DNA of 64,000 bases from Halobacillus_B sp963739045 (GCA_963739045.1 CAVTYY010000001.1:62001-126000), one strand, 5' to 3'; shown: positions 25,299 to 34,168, counted from the first letter of the stretch. The notes: generated by a model from the sequence alone, not told the origin. Numbers and translations are program-made.

Positions 25299-27530
25299 AT
25301 GAGTATAACCGCAAGCACGGTATGGGAAGATTGGCTGCTTCAACAGCAAGAGCATTTCCCTTCGCTTAGAATAAATCAATGGATCACTAAGCTAAATACG
25401 CTTGGCCTTGAAAAGCTGGACAAGTCTGCACAGGCAAACACGTTAATCTTGGAATGCCTGGCAGAAATGGATGAAACAGAACCTGATTGGACTTTCCTTG
25501 CCAGCCGGATTCATCTGAAAAAAATGTATGAACAATCGGTCCATAACCGCGGAGCAAACAAGGCATACCAGGGATTGAACCACCTCATTCTATTATTGAT
25601 AGAGGAAGGGATTTATTGTCCTGAAACGTTTAATCATTATTCTAAAGAAGATATCGATAATCTCGAAACAGCAATCGTTCCTGATCGAGATTACTTATTT
25701 ACTTATATAGGATTAAAAACCCTGGATGACCGTTATTTAGCACGTTCTAAAGACGGAAGAATCTTAGAACTTCCCCAGGAAAGATTTATGATCATCGCAA
25801 TGACCTTGATGGCCAACGAGCCAGAGAACAAAAGAATCGAATTGGTTAAAGAGAGCTACTGGGCTCTCAGTCACCTATACATGACCGTAGCTACTCCAAC
25901 CCTGGCTAATGCAGGCAAACAATACGGACAGTTAAGTTCCTGTTTCATTGATACCGTCGACGACAGCTTACAGTCCATTTACGACAGCAACACTGATATT
26001 GCTAACTTAAGTAAAAATGGTGGCGGCATTGGTGTTTACTTAGGGAAAATCCGCAGCCGCGGCAGTGATATCCAAGGATTTAAAGGAGTGTCCTCGGGAG
26101 TTCTTCCCTGGATGAAGCAGCTGAATAATACCGCTGTCAGCGTTGATCAGCTTGGACAACGACAAGGAGCTGTTGCCGTTTATTTAGATATTTGGCATAA
26201 GGATATCTTCCCTTTTCTGGACAGCCGGCTGAATAATGGAGATGAACGACAGCGCACTCACGATTTGTTTACAGGCGTGTCCATCCCGGATGTATTTATG
26301 GAAGCTGTTGAGAATCGAGACGAGTGGTACTTATTCGACCCTCACGAAGTCAGAGAAGTGATGGGCTTTTCATTAGAGGATTATTATGACGAGACACGCG
26401 GCCAAGGATCATTCCGAACCAAATATCAAGCTTGTGTCGATAACTCCCACCTATCCAGAACCAGAGTCCAGGCCATCGAAATCATGAAGCGGATCATGAT
26501 TGGACAGCTTGAAACAGGCACTCCGTACATTTTTTATCGCGACGAAGTGAATCGAATGAACCCTAACAGCCATAAAGGCATGATTTATTGCAGTAATTTG
26601 TGCACAGAAATCGCACAAAACCAAAGCCCTACCACCCAAACTCAGAAAACGGTGCAGGACGGAAAGATCATCACTGTGCATCAGCCCGGGGATTTTGTGG
26701 TCTGCAATCTTTCTAGTATCAATTTAGGCCGGGCAGTACCTTCTGGAGTCTTAGCCAGGCTCATTCCTATTCAAGTACGAATGCTTGATAATGTCATTGA
26801 CCAGAATGAAATTCCAGTGATGCAAGCACAGTTGACCAATCGTGCTTACCGGGGAATAGGACTCGGAACATTCGGATGGGCTCATCTCCTTGCCCGGCAA
26901 AAGATCGCCTGGGAATCTGAAGAGGCCCTCGCCTATACGAATGAGGTCTATGAAGCGATTGCTTATTACACGATCGAAGCGAGCAGCAAGTTAGCTGAAG
27001 AGAAAGAGAGCTATCCCCTATTTGAAGGGTCCGATTGGGAAACTGGCCGCTTTTTCACCAAAAGGAACCTTGAAGAAGATGGATCGTGGAACTGGAAGAA
27101 GTTGAAAATACAAGTGAAGAACCACGGATTGCGAAATGGGTATTTATTAGCGGTGGCTCCTAACTCGAGCACTTCCCTGATTGCCGGAAGCACCGCCAGC
27201 ATTGACCCTATATTCAAGAAATTTTATTCAGAAGAAAAAAAGGATTATAAAATTCCTGTCACAGCACCTGATTTAAATCGTGAGACGTACTGGTATTACA
27301 AGTCTGCTTATGACATTAACCAGCAGGCGAGCATTCAGCAAAATGCGATTAGACAAAGGTTTATCGATCAGTCGATTTCCTTCAATCTCTATGTGAAAAA
27401 TTCTATACAAGCAAAAGAACTCCTTGATCTTCACCTAACCGCATGGAAACTTGGACTCAAGACGACTTACTATACCCGTTCAACCTCTAGTCAAGGAGAG
27501 TATGATGATTGTGAAAGCTGTTCATCTTAA
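25299..27530 (+). CDS. nrdA: Ribonucleoside-diphosphate reductase alpha subunit (class I)
   Basis: 743 residues from the ATG at 25299, which has GAGGAG upstream; a frame beginning 15 bp earlier is less well placed. The redox cysteine is in QLSSCFID, the thiyl-radical site is SNLCTEI, its partner cysteine is in VVCNLSSINL, and the tail ends CESCSS, the CxxC that reloads electrons from thioredoxin. It reduces NDPs to dNDPs with the beta subunit encoded 12 bp downstream. There is no N-terminal ATP-cone of the usual length, so dATP overall inhibition may be absent. It is under the cobalamin riboswitch. The NrdA rather than NrdE name is a convention only. Confidence 0.92.
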   Translation: MSITASTVWEDWLLQQQEHFPSLRINQWITKLNTLGLEKLDKSAQANTLILECLAEMDETEPDWTFLASRIHLKKMYEQSVHNRGANKAYQGLNHLILLLIEEGIYCPETFNHYSKEDIDNLETAIVPDRDYLFTYIGLKTLDDRYLARSKDGRILELPQERFMIIAMTLMANEPENKRIELVKESYWALSHLYMTVATPTLANAGKQYGQLSSCFIDTVDDSLQSIYDSNTDIANLSKNGGGIGVYLGKIRSRGSDIQGFKGVSSGVLPWMKQLNNTAVSVDQLGQRQGAVAVYLDIWHKDIFPFLDSRLNNGDERQRTHDLFTGVSIPDVFMEAVENRDEWYLFDPHEVREVMGFSLEDYYDETRGQGSFRTKYQACVDNSHLSRTRVQAIEIMKRIMIGQLETGTPYIFYRDEVNRMNPNSHKGMIYCSNLCTEIAQNQSPTTQTQKTVQDGKIITVHQPGDFVVCNLSSINLGRAVPSGVLARLIPIQVRMLDNVIDQNEIPVMQAQLTNRAYRGIGLGTFGWAHLLARQKIAWESEEALAYTNEVYEAIAYYTIEASSKLAEEKESYPLFEGSDWETGRFFTKRNLEEDGSWNWKKLKIQVKNHGLRNGYLLAVAPNSSTSLIAGSTASIDPIFKKFYSEEKKDYKIPVTAPDLNRETYWYYKSAYDINQQASIQQNAIRQRFIDQSISFNLYVKNSIQAKELLDLHLTAWKLGLKTTYYTRSTSSQGEYDDCESCSS

Positions 27531-27542
27531 GGAGGTAATCGA

Positions 27543-28583
27543 ATGACGAACTTCATCAACAAAAGGAAACTCGTGGACGAAACGGCACCTAATGCTTCCA
27601 CAGGGGTCATCAACGGTAAGTCCTCCAATGTCCTCAATTGGGACGACACTCGTTATCCATGGGCATACCCGATGTATAAGAATATGCTCGCTAACTTTTG
27701 GATTCCAAACGAAATCAATATGAGCAATGACTTAAAGCAATGGCCGGACTTATCGGAAGAAGAACAAACTTCCTTCAAGAAGATTATCGGACTGCTCGCT
27801 TTTCTGGACTCGGTTCAAACGGATTATTCTGGAAAAATAGCCGATTATTTAACCGACTCCAGTTTATCCGCTTTAATGCAAGTCCTTGCTTTTCAAGAGG
27901 TTGTTCACAACCAATCTTATTCCTATGTCCTCTCTACGTTAGTTGATCAACAGGAACAAGAGAATATTTTCGAGTATTGGAAAAACGATGCTATATTAAT
28001 GGAAAGAAACCAATTCATTACCGAGGGATACCAAGAGTTCGCCGACTCCCCTTCGATTGAAAGCTTTTTAAAATCCATCGTCTATGATGTGGTGCTCGAA
28101 GGATTATTCTTCTATGCTGGCTTTGCCTTCTTTTATAATTTAGCTCGCAACCAGAAAATGGTTTCCACCAGCACCATGATTAATTATATTAATCGTGATG
28201 AACAGCTTCATGTCACCTTATTTACGAGGATTTTCAAAGAAACCCTGAATGAAAATCCACAGGTAGATCGCTCTGCTATTATAAATTTTGTCGAACAGAC
28301 CTTTAAAGAAGCTGTTCAACTAGAGATCAAATGGGCCCACCACATTATCGGCAAGCAATTCCCTGGAATTCCGATCGGTGACCTTGAAGATTATATAAAG
28401 TTCATGGCAAATAAGCGCTGCAAACAATTAGGAGCAGAAAAACCTTTCCCAGAATACAAAACAAATCCACTTAAATGGATTCGTGCTTACCAGGAAGTAG
28501 ATGAAGGAAAATCTGACTTCTTTGAACAGAAATCCAGGCAATACACAAAAGTTTCAGAGCATAACGGATTTAACGAACTCTAA
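27543..28583 (+). CDS. nrdB: Ribonucleoside-diphosphate reductase beta subunit
   Basis: 346 residues of ferritin-like fold. Metal ligands are visible: D in LLAFLDSVQTDYS, E and H in FQEVVHNQSYSY (whose second Y matches the radical tyrosine spacing EXXHXXXY), E in VLEGLFFYAGFAFF, and E/H in NRDEQLHVTLF. The C-terminal tail needed for alpha binding is present. AAGGAGG overlaps the end of the alpha gene, so the two are co-translated and share the riboswitch leader. Confidence 0.93.
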   Translation: MTNFINKRKLVDETAPNASTGVINGKSSNVLNWDDTRYPWAYPMYKNMLANFWIPNEINMSNDLKQWPDLSEEEQTSFKKIIGLLAFLDSVQTDYSGKIADYLTDSSLSALMQVLAFQEVVHNQSYSYVLSTLVDQQEQENIFEYWKNDAILMERNQFITEGYQEFADSPSIESFLKSIVYDVVLEGLFFYAGFAFFYNLARNQKMVSTSTMINYINRDEQLHVTLFTRIFKETLNENPQVDRSAIINFVEQTFKEAVQLEIKWAHHIIGKQFPGIPIGDLEDYIKFMANKRCKQLGAEKPFPEYKTNPLKWIRAYQEVDEGKSDFFEQKSRQYTKVSEHNGFNEL

Positions 28584-28661
28584 TCAAAACTGGATAAAGC
28601 ATAACACCGCCAAAAAAAGTTACCCAAACCCTATCATAGATAAAAATTCTAAAACAATGAG

Positions 28662-28691
28662 AAAGCCGCCTGATATCAATCAGGCGGCTTT
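28662..28691 (+). terminator. Terminator of the nrd operon
   Basis: AAAGCCGCCTGA/TCAGGCGGCTTT, perfect 12-bp stem with a 6-nt loop. Confidence 0.88.
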
Positions 28692-28781
28692 ATTCATGTC
28701 AACTTTCCTAACATGAATGCAAATTAGTTATTGATTTTTCAGAAAACTTGCTATATAGTTAGATTTAGACATTACTTAATG

Positions 28782-28798
28782 TGTTAGAAAACCTAACA
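28782..28798 (+). promoter_or_regulatory. TnrA/GlnR box upstream of the PII gene
   Basis: TGTTAGAAAACCTAACA is a perfect match to TGTNAN7TNACA, the binding site of the nitrogen regulators TnrA and GlnR. It ends 24 bp before the start codon of glnK. Confidence 0.85.
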
Positions 28799-28822
28799 TA
28801 ATAGTTAAAGGGGAGCTGTATA

Positions 28823-29164
28823 ATGAAAAAATTGGAGGCTATTATTCGTCCGGAAGCTTTTCAAACCTTAAGACAGAACCTGGATGAATCAGGTGTCAAA
28901 GGTCTGACAGTGTCTGAAGTAGCTGGCTGCGGCCAGCAAAAAGGACAGGAAGGGATCTTTCGAGGCAGTCGATTCGAAATTAAGCTTTACCCAAAAGTAA
29001 AGGTGGAAATGGTTGTTGAGGATCACGAACTAACTTCTATTATCGATGTCATCACCGATACATGCGCTACTAATGAAGTTGGAGATGGAAAAATATTTGT
29101 TTACACCATAGATGAAGTCTATCGTATTCGCACAGGTGAAACCGGCAAGTCTGCGCTTATATAA
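28823..29164 (+). CDS. glnK: PII nitrogen-signal protein
   Basis: 113 residues with the PII fold: KLEAIIRPEAFQTLRQNL, the T-loop (GCGQQKGQEGIFRGSRFEIKLYPK, about 35-58) and the ATP/2-oxoglutarate-binding end (VGDGKIFVYTIDEVYRIRTGE). Positions 46 and 51 of the T-loop, tyrosines in enteric PII (Y51 is uridylylated), are both phenylalanine, so uridylylation is impossible, in line with Firmicutes lacking that control. It should plug the ammonium channel encoded 27 bp downstream and may bind TnrA. AAAGGGGAG precedes the ATG. Confidence 0.93.
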   Translation: MKKLEAIIRPEAFQTLRQNLDESGVKGLTVSEVAGCGQQKGQEGIFRGSRFEIKLYPKVKVEMVVEDHELTSIIDVITDTCATNEVGDGKIFVYTIDEVYRIRTGETGKSALI

Positions 29165-29191
29165 ATTAATGAGGAAGGATGTTTCATAACT

Positions 29192-30589
29192 ATGAAGAAA
29201 GTATTGCCGCTCGTCTTATTAGCTACTTTAGGATTTCCCGCTGCCGCAAGCGCCCAAGCCACTGTAACACCCGAAACGGTCATGCAGTCTGTGGATATGG
29301 TCTGGGTTATGATCGCCGCCTTTTTAGTATTCTTTATGCATGCAGGGTTTGCAATGGTCGAAACAGGATTTACCCGTTCAAAGAACGCCCTGAATATTTT
29401 AATGAAGAATTTCATGACGCTATCGATCGCTTCCGTTCTTTATTTCATCGTTGGATATGGTTTCATGTTCGGCACTTCCGGCGGAGGGATCATTGGTATA
29501 GATGGATTTTTCTTAAGCGGGCAGGAAGATCAGATTGGTTTCTTCGTCTTCCAGGCCGTATTTGCCGCCACATGTGCCACCATTATTTCCGGTGCTGTAG
29601 CAGAACGTATGAAACTTGTCTCTTATTTGTTATTAACGGTAGTTATGACAGGTCTCATTTATCCTGTAGTCGGCCACTGGGTCTGGGGAGGAGGATGGTT
29701 ATCTGAACTAGGGTTTGTTGACTTTGCAGGCTCAACCGTGGTTCACCTGACCGGTGCCCTTGGTGCTGTTGTCACCGTTATGCTGCTCGGACCGCGTATA
29801 GGAAAATACTCTGGTAAAACGGTGAACGTTATTCAAGGTCACAACATCCCGATGGGTGCATTAGGAGTCTTCATTCTTTGGTTTGGCTGGTTTGGATTTA
29901 ATGGCGGCAGTACGCTTGCTGCAGATCCATCCCTAGTTCCTAAGGTTATCGCCACAACGCTGTTGTCTGCATCCACGGCCGTCATTGGTTCTGGGCTGTA
30001 TTCTTACTTTAAATACAACCGAATTGATGCTTCCCTAACGCTTAACGGCGCCCTTGCCGGTCTTGTTGGAATTACTGCCGGGACCGCCAATGTTTCTCTC
30101 ATTGGTGCGATCTTTATCGGGCTGATTGCTGGAGTGATTTTAGTAGAAGCTGTTCAATTCTTCGACCGTATCGTTCGTATTGATGACCCCGTCGGCGCTA
30201 TTGCCGTTCACGGAATCTGCGGAATATGGGGAACTCTCGCTGTCGGATTATTCTCTGTAGATGGAGGATTATTCTACGGCGGAGGAGTTAAACTCTTATC
30301 CATCCAAGCCCTTGGGATCCTGGCCGTTATCGTCTGGACAATGGCATCATCAGCCGCTGTAGTCTTTACCCTTAAGAAAACCATAGGAATTCGAGTATCC
30401 CGCCAGGAGGAAATTTCCGGGTTGGACTTCGCCGAACACGGTTCTACTGCTTACGAATCGACTAAGAGTATCTTTAATGAAAACTACGACCCTTCTAGCA
30501 GAGACTTCGGAGTTGGATTACTCCACCGCCTTGATAGTCTGGACAGCACGACAGAAACGAACACAAAAGATCATAAAACTGCTCAATAG
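29192..30589 (+). CDS. amtB: Ammonium transporter (Amt)
   Basis: 465 residues with an N-terminal signal-like segment (ends near ASAQA), eleven expected membrane helices, the twin histidines in VVHLTGALGAV and AVHGICGIWGTL, and the GDPVGAIAVHG region. It conducts ammonium/ammonia and is probably gated by the PII protein of the same operon. Expression follows the TnrA/GlnR box upstream. The C-terminal tail (about 50 residues, Ser/Thr/Asp-rich) is longer than minimal. Confidence 0.95.
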   Translation: MKKVLPLVLLATLGFPAAASAQATVTPETVMQSVDMVWVMIAAFLVFFMHAGFAMVETGFTRSKNALNILMKNFMTLSIASVLYFIVGYGFMFGTSGGGIIGIDGFFLSGQEDQIGFFVFQAVFAATCATIISGAVAERMKLVSYLLLTVVMTGLIYPVVGHWVWGGGWLSELGFVDFAGSTVVHLTGALGAVVTVMLLGPRIGKYSGKTVNVIQGHNIPMGALGVFILWFGWFGFNGGSTLAADPSLVPKVIATTLLSASTAVIGSGLYSYFKYNRIDASLTLNGALAGLVGITAGTANVSLIGAIFIGLIAGVILVEAVQFFDRIVRIDDPVGAIAVHGICGIWGTLAVGLFSVDGGLFYGGGVKLLSIQALGILAVIVWTMASSAAVVFTLKKTIGIRVSRQEEISGLDFAEHGSTAYESTKSIFNENYDPSSRDFGVGLLHRLDSLDSTTETNTKDHKTAQ

Positions 30590-30605
30590 TTAACATAGCA
30601 ACCCC

Positions 30606-30649
30606 CCACTGCGGCTTCCATTTACAGGGAGTCCTGCAGTGGTTTTTTT
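30606..30649 (+). terminator. Terminator of glnK-amtB
   Basis: CCACTGC/GCAGTGG stem followed by seven T. Confidence 0.85.
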
Positions 30650-30688
30650 GTGTGAAATGGTCCAAAGTAGCTATTTTTGAATTTTATA

Positions 30689-30702
30689 CGAACATTTGTT
30701 CT
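30689..30702 (+). promoter_or_regulatory. Candidate LexA (SOS) box at the toxin promoter
   Basis: CGAACATTTGTTCT matches the Gram-positive LexA consensus CGAACRNRYGTTYC at 12 of 14 positions. It overlaps both plausible promoters: TTGAAT-17-TCTTAT, and TTGTTC-16-TATGGT. Repression by LexA with release after DNA damage is the direct prediction. Confidence 0.65.
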
Positions 30703-30736
30703 TATTTTAGGGGAAAATATGGTATCCTAGTAGAAA

Positions 30737-30747
30737 GATACCGTTCG
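30737..30747 (+). other. 5'-UTR segment complementary to the toxin mRNA 3' end
   Basis: GATACCGTTCG is exactly complementary to CGAACGGTATC at 30934-30944. In TxpA/BsrG-type toxin mRNAs a 5'-3' long-range pairing of this kind holds the transcript in an inactive state. Confidence 0.6.
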
Positions 30748-30792
30748 ATAGGATTGGGTTGTGGTGCAGATAGAAAGGGAGTGATCTCGCAC

Positions 30793-30888
30793 ATGAGTAC
30801 CTATCAAGCCTTAATGATCATGTTAGCGTTTGGAACGTTTACACTTACACTCCTAGCGCTCATCATAAAAATGAACAATAAAAAATAG
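30793..30888 (+). CDS. Holin-like type I toxin, 31 residues
   Basis: The product, starting MSTYQALMIMLAFGTFTL and ending IKMNNKK, has one hydrophobic helix and a basic tail, the pattern of the Firmicutes putative holin-like toxins (TxpA/BsrG relatives). The ribosome site GAAAGGGAGTGATCTCGCAC before ATG is characteristic of this family. The start at 30793 is preferred over a longer in-frame reading from 30652, which has no ribosome site and spans the promoter. It is expected to insert in the cytoplasmic membrane and disturb it. The convergent antisense RNA would be the antitoxin. A LexA box sits at its promoter. Confidence 0.75.
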   Translation: MSTYQALMIMLAFGTFTLTLLALIIKMNNKK

Positions 30889-30982
30889 ACCCGCTTCCTT
30901 ATAAAGGAAGTGGGTCAAACATTCAATAAAGCACGAACGGTATCGATGTCCAGATGCAGCTGCCACTGCATCTGGACGATTT
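30878..30982 (-). ncRNA. Candidate antisense antitoxin RNA (RatA-like)
   Basis: A minus-strand promoter with extended -10 TGCTATAAT (TATAAT at 30989-30994) drives about 105 nt toward the toxin gene. The transcript would contain the hairpin GTCCAGATGCAG/CTGCATCTGGAC and end at the stem GACCCACTTCC/GGAAGCGGGTC (30888-30916) followed by TATTTTTT. The toxin mRNA on the plus strand should run to about 30990 (stem 30948-30977, then TTTATTTTTATT), so the two RNAs overlap by about 100 nt at their 3' ends, as txpA/ratA do. Confidence 0.65.
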
Positions 30983-30990
30983 ATTTTTAT
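30948..30990 (+). terminator. Terminator of the toxin mRNA
   Basis: GTCCAGATGCAG/CTGCATCTGGAC, perfect 12-bp stem with 6-nt loop, then a T-rich run. Confidence 0.8.
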
Positions 30991-31045
30991 TATAGCATAG
31001 TACCTGAATTTTTAAATTTATTTTCCTTTGCGATCGCTTTATTCT

Positions 31046-32728
31046 TTAATCCAGTTCTCCTCCGTTTTTTTTCGTCAAAAGATAAGTGATTTCCAGGAAA
31101 GGAACCGGACCGAGAGACATGTGATGTGTCGCCCTAAGTTCCCCTTCTTTTCCCGGCTCCACATGAAAAACCTCTTTAAGAGGTGTACGGAACGTCCAGT
31201 CTCCGAGAGTGAAATAGACACCTTCATCTCCCGCAGCATTATCGCGAAGCACACTCGTTAGAACGAGTCCATTACGATCGTCATTTAACGGTCTCAGCAC
31301 CCCCGTCATCACTCCTCTCGGAAAAGGAAGTCCGATGTTCATATATCCTTCATCCATTTTTCTATGAGAGGAGTAAAGCGCCGTGAAAATTGGTGCTTCT
31401 GTTTGCTTATTTCTTCTTATCCAGGCTCTTACCTGGTTTCTGCCATCTTTATCGTCTGCGATGGATACGATTTCTCCATCCATTTCAACCTCTCCAGACA
31501 AGGGGATATTGATCTGCCCCATTCTGCTAGTCATTCGATGACTCCAAACGGAAAGCCTTCTAAACCCTTTTTTCCAATGAACATGGGCTTTCATATCAAA
31601 CCTTCCAGTTGCTGTATAAAATTGCTTCACGGTTCGATCCAGCCGGCCAGGTTTAAAGTCTGCACTTCGAAGCTTCTCCCATTCAGACACAAGACCAACA
31701 GCATGAGTCTGCACTTCTGTCCACCCCTGGTCATAAATGATGTCATTACCGACATAACCATTTCCTCTTAACCGGCTGACAGGAAAATTCGTATATTCAA
31801 AGCGCTTAGAGGGATGCGCCCCTCTCCAGGCCATAGCCGCAAACAAGGAAAAACCAAACGCGTTATAAGCCCCATGCCATTTAAGCATGCCATCAATTCC
31901 CAGCCAGTATGTTTCTTTCATTAATCCCAGACTGTAGGTGAAAGAGAAAACCATCGTCATTAACAATAGTAAGGAAGCTGCCCTTAAACCGATTTTAACC
32001 CACCCTTTAAAGTCCACAGATATCCATAGCCACCAAATACAAAGCCAGGCAAGGATCAGCACATACAACCCTACTGTAAAGACTTCAGTTGGAGGCCCCT
32101 GGTCCAGACCAAGGGCCACAAGAAACGGACCTGCCATCACTCCAACTGTAAGAATAAGATATGGTTTTCCTATCCGCTGTTTCCTTTCAGCAGCTAAATA
32201 CCGACCGAAAAAACCTGTTACCAGCGGCAAAACAAAAGCAGCATAATGAAAGTGAATCGCCGTCAGCTGCACGATCGTTCCACTATAAGGAAGAAACGGA
32301 GCAAAGCCACCGCTTGCCAGGACAAGCCAGACGCCACCTACTGCAATATAAATCAGCCCTGCATCGATTACAGTTTCTTCCCTCGGGCGGATGCCTCTGC
32401 CAAGAAGCCGCATCAATCCCCCGAAAGCGATCAGCATAGTGTAAAAAAGCCACACAGCTGCCCACCATCCAGCATCTCTTCCCGGCGGTAGAGTGACGGC
32501 GATCACTCCAGCACCGGCGAATGGGAGTGAACATAGCATCACTTGATACAGCCACTTCTCCGCCCGGTTCCTCTCCCCTTCATGAATCACTTCTTCTAAT
32601 AGCAGCGGTACAAGGACTAAAAAAGAGAATCCAAGCGCCGTATCAATGATAGTCAGGTAAAAAATCATCTTCCATAAGACTAATATGACAAAACCTGCCA
32701 TAGCTATCCATCTGCCAGCAAATTTCAT
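31046..32728 (-). CDS. yndJ: YndJ-family membrane protein
   Basis: 560 residues. The N-terminal ~300 residues contain about nine hydrophobic segments, with HFHYAAFVLPLVTGFFGR as a conserved histidine-rich stretch. The rest (~305-560) is a soluble domain with VGNDIIYDQGWTEVQTHAVG and FYTATGRFDMKAHVHWKKGF, seen in YndJ proteins of Bacillus. Function is unknown. It ends convergently with the toxin/antitoxin locus. Confidence 0.85.
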   Translation of the reverse strand: MKFAGRWIAMAGFVILVLWKMIFYLTIIDTALGFSFLVLVPLLLEEVIHEGERNRAEKWLYQVMLCSLPFAGAGVIAVTLPPGRDAGWWAAVWLFYTMLIAFGGLMRLLGRGIRPREETVIDAGLIYIAVGGVWLVLASGGFAPFLPYSGTIVQLTAIHFHYAAFVLPLVTGFFGRYLAAERKQRIGKPYLILTVGVMAGPFLVALGLDQGPPTEVFTVGLYVLILAWLCIWWLWISVDFKGWVKIGLRAASLLLLMTMVFSFTYSLGLMKETYWLGIDGMLKWHGAYNAFGFSLFAAMAWRGAHPSKRFEYTNFPVSRLRGNGYVGNDIIYDQGWTEVQTHAVGLVSEWEKLRSADFKPGRLDRTVKQFYTATGRFDMKAHVHWKKGFRRLSVWSHRMTSRMGQINIPLSGEVEMDGEIVSIADDKDGRNQVRAWIRRNKQTEAPIFTALYSSHRKMDEGYMNIGLPFPRGVMTGVLRPLNDDRNGLVLTSVLRDNAAGDEGVYFTLGDWTFRTPLKEVFHVEPGKEGELRATHHMSLGPVPFLEITYLLTKKNGGELD

Positions 32729-32852
32729 AAGGTCATTCTCCTATCTATGTATATTTGACCAGGATTTTTGATGTGAAAAGTCGAAATTATATATACGCCC
32801 CTGTTTTTTCAGTTTATCAGAAACCTAAAGGGAAGGAGTGTCGTCTATAACT

Positions 32853-33455
32853 ATGAGGTGGGACAAATTGATACATAAACAACGATCACAAACGTACAAT
32901 CAACCGGCCGGACAGGAATCAACGGCGCAGCCTGATATGGATAAACTTATAGAACAATGGATCCGCAATTATGGTCATGATTTAAAATGGCTTGCTTACT
33001 CATACGTTAAAGACCATTCCATTGCCGAAGATATTACTCAGGAAGTTTTCATTAAAGCCTACCAGAAATATTCATCTTTCAAAGAGAATTCCAGTGAAAA
33101 AACCTGGCTTTTTAAAATAACCATTAATTTATGTAAAGATCATCTGAAAAGCTCTTACTTTCGTAGAGTTGTAAGAAAAGGAGCAGATTTATTCAAAAAT
33201 ATACCCTCTGATTATTCTTCCCCTGAGGAATATGCGATCGACAAGAGCGACGATGAAGAGCTCCTTAATCATGTGCTTCAGCTGGAGAAGAAATACCGTG
33301 AAATCATTATCCTATACTATTTTGAAGAGTTTCAAATTAAAGAACTCGCTCCAATGCTTGCTATCAGCGAAAACACTGTGAAGACCAGGCTGAGAAGAGG
33401 CCGGCAGCTCTTACAGGACCGGATCACTTCAGAAGGGAGGTCACATCATGAATGA
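32853..33455 (+). CDS. ECF-type RNA polymerase sigma factor
   Basis: About 200 residues. Region 2 has DLKWLAYSYVKDHSIAEDITQEVFIKAYQKYSSF and TWLFKITINLCKDHLKS; region 4 has LEKKYREIIILYYFEEFQIKELAPMLAISENTVKTRLRRGR. The start is unsure: AAGGAG lies 14 nt before the ATG at 32853, GTG at 32838 sits on the ribosome site, and a TTG at 32868 has AGGTGG at 6 nt. It overlaps the next gene by 8 bp, which probably encodes its membrane regulator. Confidence 0.88.
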   Translation: MRWDKLIHKQRSQTYNQPAGQESTAQPDMDKLIEQWIRNYGHDLKWLAYSYVKDHSIAEDITQEVFIKAYQKYSSFKENSSEKTWLFKITINLCKDHLKSSYFRRVVRKGADLFKNIPSDYSSPEEYAIDKSDDEELLNHVLQLEKKYREIIILYYFEEFQIKELAPMLAISENTVKTRLRRGRQLLQDRITSEGRSHHE

Positions 33456-34110
33456 TTTATTAGATCGACGACTCAAGAAAATGAACCACAACGTAAAATA
33501 TAAGCGAGTTTCTTTCAAGGAAAAAGATATCCAAAGGATGGTTCGCCGTACAAAGCAAAAGTCGGCAAGGTCAAGCAAATCATGGATGAAACTGGCCCTG
33601 CCTATCCCTATTGTAACTCTATTAGCGGCGATGGTTCTTCTCTATTTTAATACCCCTTCCCGCACACCTATGTATACGGCGGCTACACTTGAAGACAAAC
33701 AAGTGACTACCAGTCTTAAATCTGTCCCGATTTTTGACAAAAGCGATATTAATCAAACAAAGGCCTTCGATCGCGGAGCTAGTACTGAGGCAGAAACATC
33801 AACCATTATACAGGAAACCTACGTCATTCATAACGGGGAACGCTATGTTCAGACTGGCCAAGTCGTCAAGGCATCGCAACTGGATCAAGTGATTGGAACA
33901 GTGACTGAGAACCAGTCTAAGGTTCAGAAGCCTGCTAATACCCCGCCGAACCTATTTCCAAAAGCAAAAATCTATAGTATAGAAGGAAAAGAAGCTTCTA
34001 AATATATTGCGATTCAAAGCCGGCATAACATCGGGATCGGAACCAGTTCCGTAAGTAAACAAGGAATTTTTATATTTGAAAAGCAAAAACAACTGGCCAA
34101 AAGCCAATGA
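33448..34110 (+). CDS. Membrane protein co-encoded with the ECF sigma, probable anti-sigma
   Basis: 220 residues: a basic cytoplasmic N-terminus (~1-45), one membrane helix (about 47-66, LALPIPIVTLLAAMVLLYF) and an extracellular domain. The position, overlapping the sigma gene by 8 bp, and the N-in topology are those of anti-sigma factors (RsgI/DUF4179-like partners), but no zinc-binding HxxxCxxC motif is present. The function is inferred from context. Confidence 0.65.
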   Translation: MNDLLDRRLKKMNHNVKYKRVSFKEKDIQRMVRRTKQKSARSSKSWMKLALPIPIVTLLAAMVLLYFNTPSRTPMYTAATLEDKQVTTSLKSVPIFDKSDINQTKAFDRGASTEAETSTIIQETYVIHNGERYVQTGQVVKASQLDQVIGTVTENQSKVQKPANTPPNLFPKAKIYSIEGKEASKYIAIQSRHNIGIGTSSVSKQGIFIFEKQKQLAKSQ

Positions 34111-34136
34111 CGCTTCTCTTATAATGACAAATCAGG

Positions 34137-34168
34137 AAAACCGCCCGTTTATTACAACGAGCGGTTTT
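34137..34168. terminator. Bidirectional terminator
   Basis: AAAACCGC-CGTT/AACG-GCGGTTTT between convergent genes. The stop codon of the glycosylase gene lies in the loop. Confidence 0.85.

Noticed and set aside
30652..30792. N-terminal extension of the toxin frame
   Set aside because: It would include the promoter, LexA box and leader, and lacks a ribosome site; the 31-residue form has a family-type one.
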